Assembly (NCBI GenBank): GCA_963971575.1
Contig: OZ020611.1
Span: 62,001 to 126,000, forward strand
Reading direction: 5' to 3'
Origin: Liopterus haemorrhoidalis
Lineage: Eukaryota; Arthropoda; Insecta; Coleoptera; Dytiscidae
DNA length: 64,000 bases
Part shown: one piece after another, positions 40,094 through 46,660 of the stretch
How the letters are laid out: each line of letters begins with the position of its first letter
Position numbering within the stretch: position 1 is the stretch's first letter
Notes under the pieces: generated by a model
Databases searched by the model: none
Seen by the model: the letters and a program-made list of their open reading frames with translations, nothing else
What the model was told of the DNA's origin: nothing
Program-made: the position numbers and the translations under genes

Positions 40094-43000
40094 TTAGGCC
40101 TGATGAGAAGGTCCTGGAACTGGAGACGGGGCATCCAGCTCGTTGTCGGGGGGTTCCTCCTCCTCTATGGTGGCGAGTGGTGGATATGGGGGATCCTCGG
40201 GCGTAGGCGGTCGTGGGGCAGGCTTAACGTCATAGGCCGGGACACGGACGGGAGTCCCGTTCCTATCAACCGTATAAACTCTGCCAGAATGGAGTTCCCG
40301 TATGGTGTAGGGACCGAGCCACTTGGGGTGAAAGCCGGCATGGAATTGCCGCTTGGCATCTGATAGTGGATGGGCTCGAATCATGACTCCTTCACCAACA
40401 TCATGGGTCTCGTTCGCCTCGCCTCCGGCGTATCTGACTTGGTACCGGAGGGTGTGTTGTCGGATGTCTTCTATCCGCTCATCGCGGTCCTCCTGGTAGT
40501 CAGGTGGTGGTTCTGGTGGTTCTAGTGGTTGCAGGACACGATCTCCGGGGAGAGGTAGTTCGTACCCCAGGAGCGCCCTGCTTGGAGTGTAGCCCGTGGC
40601 TGCATTGCGGCGTGTTCGTAGATCCCTCAGGATGGCTGGTAGATGCAGTGCCCATCTGGTATGTGGCTGACCATGCATCCGCATGCGCAGCCCCTTCTTG
40701 ATTTCCTGGTTCCTTCTTTCCACAGGATTGGCTCGGGGATGATAGATCCCTGTGTAGTGGGCCTCTGCGCCCCATTTTCTGCAGGCTCGCATCCAGCGAC
40801 GACTCGTGAATTGGGGACCGTTGTCAGAAAGTACCACCTTCGGGTAGCCAAACCTGTCGAAGACGTTTTCTTCTAATAGCTTTACGAGGTTTGTGGCTCG
40901 AGGTTCTCCTGTGGGGAAGGCCTCGACCCATTTAGTGAAAGTATCCGTGGCTACCAGTATGTGGGTCCTTCCTGACGCAGACTTTGGGTATGGTCCCATC
41001 AGATCCACGGACACGGTATGCCATGGTGCGATTGGAGCTCTAGGCTTGAGTGGGGCGGCAGGTCGTGCTGCGCCCGGTTTGTGGGCTGCGCAGGTGAGGC
41101 AGCGTTGGACATGTTGGCGGACATGTTGTTTGAAGTCGGGCCATAAATATCTTTGGGATATTGCCCGTTCTGTCTCCTCCCGTCCTGGATGACCGGATTC
41201 ATCGTGATGGACGGTGAGAACTTTTTCTCTCATGGCTTTGGGCACATAGAGTTGATTTGGTGATCCCGGCGGGGCGATAAACCACAGGAAGCCATCCCTC
41301 TCCACTAGGGCTTCTTGATAGGCAGCGTTCTCTGCGGTTGGTGGCTCACGTAGTTTCTCTAAACATTCCTGAGTCCGGTCATCCAGACCTTGACTCTCCT
41401 GGACTTGTTCAGGGAGGGGTTTCTCGCCTAGCAAGGCGTTGATGTGTCCGCGCACGGGCGGCAGCATACGAGCTGTATCGTCTTCTGGAATGGTTTCTTC
41501 ACTGTCCGGTTGCCGTGAAAGAGCGTCGGCGAACTCGTTTTCTTTCCCGGGACAGTGTTGAATGGAGAAATCGAATTCTTGTAGAAGAAGTGACCATCTC
41601 AGAAGTTTTGCTTTATCTTCCTTGAATCTTTGTAGCCAGGTTAGCGCTTGGGAGTCCGTCATCACGGTAAAGTGTTGTCCCTCCAACAGAGGCCTGTACC
41701 GTTTGACTGCCCAGACTAGTGCTAAGCATTCTTGTTCATTAATATGATATCTACGCTCAGTTTCCGTGAGGCGTACACTGGCGTAGCTGATGATGCGCCT
41801 TTGGTCGCCATCTTTTTGGAAGAGGACGGCGCCAAGCCCATGTCCGCTTGCATCGGTTTGTAGTACATACGGCAAGCCTGGTTTAGGCCTATGCAGCTTG
41901 AGCGGTTTCTTGAAGGCGGCCTTCACGTCGCGTAACGCATCCCCTGCTTCAAGCGTCCACTTGTAGGGTTTCTTGGTTGAAAGAAGATCCGTTAGTGGAG
42001 CGCTGAGGCTAGAGAAGTTGGCGACATAGTCGCGCACCCAATTGCATATCCCCAAGAATTGTCGCAGTTCCTTCCGAGTCCTGGGTGTTCTGAAGTCGGA
42101 GACTTGTGTGAGGTGCTTCTCCATGGGTTGTGTCGCATCGTCAGATATGGTGTGCCCGAGATACGTAATGCTGTTCTTCCCGAACTCGCATTTCTCGGGC
42201 GCCAGTCGTAGTCCATGCTCTTGGAGACGTTCAAACACCATGGTCAAGTGCCGTAGATGCTCCCTATGGTTTTGGGAGAAGATGATGATATCATCTAGGT
42301 AGACCTTGCTAAATCTGTGCAGGTCACCTGCTAAAACTTCTTGGGACATTAGTCGTTGGAAGGTACTCGGACTGTTTCTTAAACCGAAGGGCATGACATT
42401 AAATTGGTAATGTCCGCCGTCAGGTGTGGAGAATGCCGTGATCTCCTTGGATTCCGGCGACATCGGTATTTGCCAATAGCCGGACTTCAAGTCGAGTGAT
42501 GAAAATACACGCGCCTCCCCCAGGTCGCGCAGTGTATCCTGAATGATTGGCATTGATGTAGGTTCGCTTATGGTTGCTTCGTTTATTTTGCGATAATCCA
42601 CACAGAACCGCGGTGTGCCGTCTTTCTTGCGGACGATCACCACCGGGCTTGTGTAGGGAGACGTGGATGGTGAGATGATTCCCGTCTCTAGCATCTCCTC
42701 CACCTGTTCTTGGATGACTTGTTTTTTTGCGTCGCTTACCCGATACGGTGGTGTACGTATGGGCAGATCGTGCTTGAGAGTGATTTTATGTTGGACCGTC
42801 CGCGTGCCAGTATAACGCCGGCGGCTGTCAGTGACGTGCGGGAATCTTTGGAAGATCTCCCGGAATCTTTGCGCTAGTTCGTCCGGAAATCCATGGTCTA
42901 GCTTTTGGATGTTCTCCGTCGGAATTGGATCGTTCTGGGTGTCGGCCGCATCCGAAGTCACCCAGAAAATGGTGTGGCGTTTGTTCTTGCCGAAATGCAT

Positions 43001-43357
43001 ACAGCGGCGGCTGACGTCTAGGGTGGCCTGATGTTCAGTCAGCCATGGATACCCCAGTATGCATTCGACGCGGAGGTTTTCACAGATCATGAATGTTGTC
43101 TGGCTGATCTGTCCTTCTATTTCCGTCTGCGCTACTTCCTCCCCCGTGACGCGCATCTCGTGTCCTTCTGCAGCAAGTGGTATAGATCGTTGTTCCTGGT
43201 GTTTGGTTTCCACCAGGTCAGCGTGCAGACAGTTGTAGGCTGCCGCGGTGTCCAAGAGTGAACTTACTTCGCGTCCGTTCACTCGCATGAGGATGGTTGG
43301 TAGTGTCTCGCCGGTAAGTGCATGTAGGGCTAGGCCGTCCCCTGAGCCCCTTATGCG
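40094..43357 (-). CDS. pol: Pol polyprotein (protease, RT, RNase H, integrase), made by -1 frameshift from gag
   Basis: The frame is open from 43408. After the -1 slip the first Pol-specific codon is at 43357, giving 1,087 residues and a Gag-Pol of about 1,445. Numbering from the first internal Met (43288): protease with active site LLDTAAAYN (D13; DTA instead of the usual DTG) and ILGYPWL at 77-83; reverse transcriptase about 150-370 with SSLDLKSGYW (D266), MPFGLRNSPSTFQ and YLDD (330-333); RNase H with D479, E520, D545 and D588; integrase with H695-x4-H700-x29-C730-x2-C733 zinc site, D762, D822 and E857 (second spacing 34), and a GPY/F module (WLGPYTI, about 990-1024). The tail is proline/acid-rich with no clear chromodomain. 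The stop at 40094-40096 is followed at once by a run of C. All catalytic residues except the DTG glycine are present, so the enzyme set looks functional. Confidence 0.95.
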   Translation of the reverse strand, partial: RIRGSGDGLALHALTGETLPTILMRVNGREVSSLLDTAAAYNCLHADLVETKHQEQRSIPLAAEGHEMRVTGEEVAQTEIEGQISQTTFMICENLRVECILGYPWLTEHQATLDVSRRCMHFGKNKRHTIFWVTSDAADTQNDPIPTENIQKLDHGFPDELAQRFREIFQRFPHVTDSRRRYTGTRTVQHKITLKHDLPIRTPPYRVSDAKKQVIQEQVEEMLETGIISPSTSPYTSPVVIVRKKDGTPRFCVDYRKINEATISEPTSMPIIQDTLRDLGEARVFSSLDLKSGYWQIPMSPESKEITAFSTPDGGHYQFNVMPFGLRNSPSTFQRLMSQEVLAGDLHRFSKVYLDDIIIFSQNHREHLRHLTMVFERLQEHGLRLAPEKCEFGKNSITYLGHTISDDATQPMEKHLTQVSDFRTPRTRKELRQFLGICNWVRDYVANFSSLSAPLTDLLSTKKPYKWTLEAGDALRDVKAAFKKPLKLHRPKPGLPYVLQTDASGHGLGAVLFQKDGDQRRIISYASVRLTETERRYHINEQECLALVWAVKRYRPLLEGQHFTVMTDSQALTWLQRFKEDKAKLLRWSLLLQEFDFSIQHCPGKENEFADALSRQPDSEETIPEDDTARMLPPVRGHINALLGEKPLPEQVQESQGLDDRTQECLEKLREPPTAENAAYQEALVERDGFLWFIAPPGSPNQLYVPKAMREKVLTVHHDESGHPGREETERAISQRYLWPDFKQHVRQHVQRCLTCAAHKPGAARPAAPLKPRAPIAPWHTVSVDLMGPYPKSASGRTHILVATDTFTKWVEAFPTGEPRATNLVKLLEENVFDRFGYPKVVLSDNGPQFTSRRWMRACRKWGAEAHYTGIYHPRANPVERRNQEIKKGLRMRMHGQPHTRWALHLPAILRDLRTRRNAATGYTPSRALLGYELPLPGDRVLQPLEPPEPPPDYQEDRDERIEDIRQHTLRYQVRYAGGEANETHDVGEGVMIRAHPLSDAKRQFHAGFHPKWLGPYTIRELHSGRVYTVDRNGTPVRVPAYDVKPAPRPPTPEDPPYPPLATIEEEEPPDNELDAPSPVPGPSHQA

Positions 43358-43363
43358 TTTTTT
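43327..43363 (-). promoter_or_regulatory. Programmed -1 ribosomal frameshift signal between gag and pol
   Basis: The sense heptamer A AAA AAC (43363-43357) sits in the gag frame as ccA AAA AAC, two codons before the TAA of gag. Sliding back one base puts ribosomes in the pol frame, which is open here. After a 7 nt spacer (gcataag) comes a hairpin: GGGCT (43349-43345) pairs with AGCCC (43331-43327), and AGG with CCT inside it, with one bulged C and a six-base loop. This is the standard X XXY YYZ plus spaced structure known from retroviruses. It sets the Gag to Gag-Pol ratio. A pseudoknot partner was not worked out. Confidence 0.88.
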
Positions 43364-44430
43364 GGCGAATTGTGAACTGCTGCGGACGTTGAGGGTTTTG
43401 GTGCGCTGTCACCAGTAGGGTGGACAGGATTGCGCGCAGGTGGGTCGTGTCTTACGACTGGGCATTGGGACTGCCAATGGTCGCCATGGCAGTACCGACA
43501 GGGGTTCGGTGGTTTTGCCGACCCTGTCGCGGGATAGTAGCCTCTCCCCTGAGAGACTTGGTTGGTTGGAATCGAAGGTGCGCGCGGTTGTTGCGGCACA
43601 TTAGGTGAGGATGTTGCGCGCTGATGAAACGCGGCTTGAGGAGGTGGTGTACGTGCGAAGGGCGGCACGTATGGACTAGCCTGCGCGCGCAGGGGTTGCG
43701 GCGCGTAATTGGCGGGCGCGCGTTGTGATGATTGCGCGTTGGACGAGGGAACCACTCTTGATGATTGAGCGTTCGTGCGGTGATCCTGCTGCGACTCGTC
43801 CAAGATGGTGACGAGGTCCAGCAGATCGTTGAAGGCGGTTATCGACCGTTGCGCTAGCGCAAATCGATAATCCGGCCTCATGAGGCTGATGGTGGCCTGA
43901 AGCAGGTCGGCCTCCGTGGATGCGCAGCGGTGCGCAAGAGTCATCTTGCGCGCCACGAAGTCCCTGCCTGGTTCACGGGGACCTTGCGGATCCGTGAGCA
44001 GGGTGATGTTGATGCGTGCCCTGGCATCAGGGCCGTTGAAGCGCTCCAAGAAGCGTCTCTTAAAAAGAGGCCACTCCATGGAGAGGTTGGACAGAGGCTC
44101 AAACCAGCGTTTGGCCTCCCCCAGCAGGCAGTCTGACATGTCATCGAGGAAATCCTCTTTGACCGATCCTGACTCCTGAAGATAGGTTTCGGTTTTGGTA
44201 ATAAAACGAACGGGATCCTCGTGGAGTTTCCCTGAAAATTTGGGTGGGGGTTTGATAATGGTTGGGCGCCAGCGAGACTCGAAAGAGCCAGCCAGTCCGT
44301 CTCGCAGGAGTCTGGCGAGCTGCTGTACCGCATCGCGGTCGGGGGAACTGTTGCGGGCAGTTGAATTATTGGAGAGACGTTCAGCGTCTTCCAGCCTAGA
44401 GAGGCGTTTATTACGGTTCTTAGCCGGCAT
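43351..44430 (-). CDS. gag: Gag polyprotein of the Ty3/gypsy element
   Basis: This 359-residue structural protein forms the virus-like particle that packages the element RNA. I chose the ATG at 44430 (MPAKNRNK...), the first AUG in this frame. The frame stays open back to 44685 inside U5, but the upstream 'start' there is GTG. Residues 1-60 are charged and polar. Residues about 60-215 match the retrotransposon Gag/capsid pattern, with KFSGKLHEDPVRFI, LLGEAKRWFEPL and WPLFKRRFLERF as its usual hallmarks. Residues 220-310 are a P/Q/S/A-rich linker. Residues 311-323 are a zinc knuckle, C311-x2-C314-x3-H318-x4-C323, one residue shorter than the common CX2CX4HX4C. The last codons overlap the slippery site, so a fraction of ribosomes makes Gag-Pol. 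The frame is complete and undamaged. Confidence 0.93.
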   Translation of the reverse strand: MPAKNRNKRLSRLEDAERLSNNSTARNSSPDRDAVQQLARLLRDGLAGSFESRWRPTIIKPPPKFSGKLHEDPVRFITKTETYLQESGSVKEDFLDDMSDCLLGEAKRWFEPLSNLSMEWPLFKRRFLERFNGPDARARINITLLTDPQGPREPGRDFVARKMTLAHRCASTEADLLQATISLMRPDYRFALAQRSITAFNDLLDLVTILDESQQDHRTNAQSSRVVPSSNAQSSQRAPANYAPQPLRAQASPYVPPFARTPPPQAAFHQRATSSPNVPQQPRAPSIPTNQVSQGRGYYPATGSAKPPNPCRYCHGDHWQSQCPVVRHDPPARNPVHPTGDSAPKPSTSAAVHNSPKNA

Positions 44431-44499
44431 ATTGATCGTGGATGTAAAACCAAGATTCGAACTTGGGGTCGTGGGTGACCTAGAATAGGTCTGAACGTG
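44431..44499 (-). other. Untranslated leader between primer site and gag
   Basis: This short 69 bp stretch precedes the gag ATG. It holds a GACCT..AGGTC small hairpin (44490-44476) and a 17 nt hairpin like a tRNA T-arm. Packaging signals of retroelements often lie here, but none can be named from sequence. Confidence 0.5.
44450..44466 (-). other. tRNA T-arm-like hairpin in the gag leader
   Basis: Sense CCAAG-TTCGAAT-CTTGG is a 5 bp stem with a 7 nt TTCGAAT loop, exactly the geometry and consensus of a tRNA T arm and of a Pol III B box core (GTTCGAATC). No acceptor stem or clear D arm was found around it, so it is not called a tRNA gene. Confidence 0.5.
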
Positions 44500-44519
44500 G
44501 CCCCACGCCTTGGGCGACA
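44500..44519 (-). promoter_or_regulatory. Putative primer binding site (non-canonical)
   Basis: In sense, the internal region begins TTTT and then TGTCGCCCAAGGCGTGGGGC. This resembles the tRNA-Lys type site TGGCGCCCAACGTGGGGC but lacks the TGG start, which pairs with the tRNA CCA end, and has extra bases in the middle. Position right after the LTR supports a priming role. The primer tRNA is uncertain, and a fragment primer or other tRNA cannot be excluded. Confidence 0.45.
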
Positions 44520-44756
44520 AAATGTTACGGGGAGGGGCCTCGGAAGAGGTCCAAGGGTCCCTACCGCCGTGAGAGTCGAGAGAAGTGGGTGCAGTTCCCT
44601 CTCGTCTCACCCGTAGACACTGGGCCCAGGTATCACTCAGTCGGCGACGAGCCCAATATGCGGCTAGCTTTAAGAGCTGGTGAACCTAATAAACTCTCTC
44701 TGAAAACGTATAATTGGGGTTGCAGCTAAATAATGCACAAAATACGGAATTAAACA

Positions 44757-44762
44757 TTTATT
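44757..44762 (-). terminator. Polyadenylation signal AATAAA, 5' LTR
   Basis: This is the 5' LTR copy of AATAAA. Because it lies downstream of the predicted start site it is inside the transcribed leader. It must either be skipped to make full-length RNA or be used to make a short LTR-only mRNA covering the large open frame. Confidence 0.65.
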
Positions 44763-44890
44763 GCAAAATAGAATTGAACTAGACATGAATATGCAACTCG
44801 GAATAAATCAAAATGGAATAAATAATAAATATCAATATACATAGTCTTAACTAACAAAATCAAACATTAAAAAGAATGAAAGAGCTCAGC

Positions 44891-46192
44891 CTAAAACTCC
44901 AGTCGCTTTCGCGTGAAGCGCGAAGGCGTCGGGGGTAGTGGACTGAGTGGGGGAGGGGTTGGGGTGTGTGGATGGCTTGGGGTGGTGATGGGTGACAGCG
45001 ACCAAGACGTGGTGGATGGTTGAACGTCCTTGGTTGGGGTTGTCGGTGGTGTAGTGGGTGGTGATGGGGTGATTGCTCCGAAGAGGGCTTCCTCCAGGCG
45101 GCCCAGTAGATCTGTCGTGGTTGATGGTGTGTGGGGGGTCAGGCGTTCCTTTGAGTTTGCCAATGGAGTGGCGGTAACAATGAATGGAGCTGAAGGCTTG
45201 GGGGCGGCGGTTGGTGGTTTCTTTGCGGGTGAGAATATAGAGCGCGGTCGTAGCAGTGGTTTATGGGGCGTCTCGGGTCCAAAGAGCTCGACGAAGCGGG
45301 CCTGGGTGCGGCGGCTGCGGTTGGAGGTGGTTGGAGCTGGACCTGGAGGCCGTACGGTGGTGATGGTTGGCGTCACGATGTTGGTAGCGGGACGCTGATT
45401 GGTTTGAGCCCCGACAAGGCCCGTTTGGCAGTACTGGATTAGTTTCGACCCTGCAGGTCGAATATGCACTCGGCCTGCTGGAGTTGTTCTCTTAGCCACG
45501 GAGCTGACCGCCGGAACACCTTGGTGATTGTTAACCCGCAGAATAGCGGATTGCGGCCCTAGGTGCCCTGCGGGAGCTGAGGTTGGTGTTGTTGGCTTGT
45601 TAGCGTTGGGGCGAGTTGATAGAGGGGTCGGTCGATCCAGACGGCCTTTTTGGCGCAGGCCGGCGGAAGTCGGACCTGGGGGCCCTGCGGGAGCTGTGGT
45701 GGTCGGCGACGACTTCCTGATGTCGCGCTGAGTGATTAGAGGGGTCGGTCTATCCAAACGGCCGTTTTGGCGCAGGCCGGCGGAAGTCGGACCTGGGGGC
45801 CCTGCGGGAGCTGCGGTTGGTGGCGCTGTCTTGCTGGAGTCCTCCTGAAGGATTTGAGCCGGCTCTTGCGAAATTGACTCGGGCGCGGCCAATGGATGGG
45901 GCGCAACCTTCGGGGACGGTAGCGGCGCGAATAACCTGGCTCTAGGGTCTCCAATCCTCAGTAAGTACAGCTGGATAGACCGCGAGACATCAGCGTAAGG
46001 CTTGGACGGCTCCACCGGGACTAGGCGGCGGCGGAAGATCGTGCGCTGCACGTACCGTGCATGTGACCCCTTTCCTCGTCGTTTCGCCACGATGGTGTCG
46101 TTTTTGGACAATTTTAGGAAATTGGGGGGGGGTGAGACAGGTGCCGATGATGATACTACTGGTGTGTGATATATATAAATTCTTTTAGCAGG
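44891..46192 (-). CDS. Large AUG-less open frame in the 5' LTR (copy of the 3' LTR frame)
   Basis: This is the same frame as in the 3' LTR, with identical translation, offset 6,956 bp. Here it lies in the leader of the genomic RNA, downstream of the probable transcription start (near 46405) and about 460 nt upstream of the gag ATG. An AATAAA follows at 44762-44757, so a transcript ended within this LTR would be a roughly 1.6-1.7 kb mRNA carrying only this frame. The leader from the start site to the frame holds no AUG. The first AUG inside the region is out of frame and opens a frame of only about a dozen codons. Function is unknown. Confidence 0.5.
   Translation of the reverse strand, partial: PAKRIYIYHTPVVSSSAPVSPPPNFLKLSKNDTIVAKRRGKGSHARYVQRTIFRRRLVPVEPSKPYADVSRSIQLYLLRIGDPRARLFAPLPSPKVAPHPLAAPESISQEPAQILQEDSSKTAPPTAAPAGPPGPTSAGLRQNGRLDRPTPLITQRDIRKSSPTTTAPAGPPGPTSAGLRQKGRLDRPTPLSTRPNANKPTTPTSAPAGHLGPQSAILRVNNHQGVPAVSSVAKRTTPAGRVHIRPAGSKLIQYCQTGLVGAQTNQRPATNIVTPTITTVRPPGPAPTTSNRSRRTQARFVELFGPETPHKPLLRPRSIFSPAKKPPTAAPKPSAPFIVTATPLANSKERLTPHTPSTTTDLLGRLEEALFGAITPSPPTTPPTTPTKDVQPSTTSWSLSPITTPSHPHTPTPPPLSPLPPTPSRFTRKRLEF
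45461..45811 (-). repeat. Three 117 bp (39-codon) tandem repeats inside the LTR open frame, 5' LTR
   Basis: This is the 5' LTR copy of the 117 bp tandem repeats. Two units are nearly identical and one is degenerate. It shows no difference from the 3' LTR block by eye. Confidence 0.85.
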
Positions 46193-46424
46193 CTACGCTC
46201 GACGCACTCACAGTGAGCGAGTGTATCCCACAGAAAGCGAGATATAAATATAGCGCTTGGTGACGGTGATGATACGACGCGCTCACAGTAAGCGAGCGAA
46301 TCCCACAGGAAGCGAGATTACTTGCGGCGCACTCTACAATAAGCGAGTGAATCCCACAATAAGCGAGATTAGATGTTTCTAGTTGAAAGGCCTGTGTAGA
46401 CCTGTCTGCTGCTAGCCAGAGCAT
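46185..46424 (-). other. 79-codon AUG frame across the LTR leader repeats, 5' LTR
   Basis: This is the 5' LTR copy of the repeat-derived 79-codon frame: ATG at 46424, stop at 46185-46187, next to the opening of the large AUG-less frame at 46192. The same uncertainty applies. Confidence 0.25.
46200..46371 (-). repeat. Three direct repeats in the LTR leader, 5' LTR
   Basis: This is the 5' LTR copy of the three ~45 bp CTCGCTT repeats, in the position where they would form the first part of the genomic RNA leader. It looks identical to the 3' LTR copy. Confidence 0.8.
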
Positions 46425-46427
46425 CTA

Positions 46428-46516
46428 TATTTATACTTGCTAACTGCGTAATAACAGGTTTTTCGTAGTAGGGGAACAGTTCTGACCAATGGAAAAATAA
46501 ACTCCGCCCACTTATA
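46428..46516 (-). promoter_or_regulatory. U3 core promoter driving the element, 5' LTR (GC box, CCAAT, TATA)
   Basis: This is the active-position copy: TATAAG (46516-46511), GC box GGGCGG (46509-46504), ATTGG (46490-46486) and TATAAATA (46435-46428). Start is predicted near 46405, or near 46483 (TCAG) if the upstream TATA is used. The gag ATG is then about 2 kb downstream, a very long leader that includes the LTR open frame. Elements are recognised by sequence only. Confidence 0.62.
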
Positions 46517-46656
46517 GAATTTTTATATAAAAACGCTATAAATGCGCGGATTGATGAGATTCGCGGTTCCTGAGTGTCGGCACGGATCATGCGAGAACGT
46601 ACAAGTGATGTAGCGTGCGGTGCGGCCACCAGCACGCGTGCAGTCGCGCGGTAACA

Positions 46657-46660
46657 AAAA
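46657..46660. repeat. Target site duplication AAAA (right copy)
   Basis: AAAA directly after the right terminal GTAACA continues into ttgactattactc, the normal satellite sequence of a B-type monomer. It pairs with the AAAA at the left end. Removing the element and one AAAA restores an unbroken monomer junction and the 659 bp phase. Confidence 0.85.

Larger units (their letters stand above)
37567..46656 (-). mobile_element. Full-length Ty3/gypsy LTR retrotransposon (9,090 bp), minus strand
   Basis: Two same-length 2,134 bp direct repeats (37567-39700 and 44523-46656) flank a 4,822 bp internal part with gag and pol on the minus strand. The ends are TGTTAC...GTAACA, with AAAA target duplication. 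Domain order is Gag, protease, reverse transcriptase, RNase H, integrase, which defines Ty3/gypsy rather than copia. There is no env frame and no clear chromodomain. All frames are open and the LTRs look identical, so the copy is young and may be competent to move. Its odd features are the very long LTR with its own large open frame, a -1 frameshift between gag and pol, and a primer binding site that does not start with TGG. Lineage within Ty3/gypsy cannot be fixed without a reverse transcriptase tree. Confidence 0.97.
44523..46656 (-). repeat. 5' LTR (sense strand is minus)
   Basis: This 2,134 bp repeat is the upstream LTR because gag and pol read leftward from it. In sense order it holds U3 with GC-box, CCAAT and TATA elements (46516-46428), a probable start region near 46405 (or about 46483 if the upstream TATA is used), three leader repeats (46370-46200), the large open frame (46192-44891), AATAAA (44762-44757) and about 200 bp of U5 ending CCGTAACA. 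Most insect Ty3/gypsy LTRs are a few hundred bp, so this one is unusually long, mainly because of the open frame. It shows no difference from the 3' LTR by eye, and every feature is offset by exactly 6,956 bp. Confidence 0.96.

Noticed and set aside
40217..40320. Chromodomain at the integrase C-terminus that could explain heterochromatin targeting
   Set aside because: After the GPY/F module the tail is Pro/Glu-rich with no aromatic chromodomain pattern, so targeting by that route is not supported.
40103..43261. Many short plus-strand and off-frame ORFs over pol and gag
   Set aside because: They are shadows of pol and gag codons. None shows a known domain or conserved motif.
44431..44522. Complete tRNA gene around the T-arm-like hairpin
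   Set aside because: The nearby GACCT..AGGTC hairpin has a five-base loop rather than a seven-base anticodon loop, and no acceptor stem or D arm could be paired.
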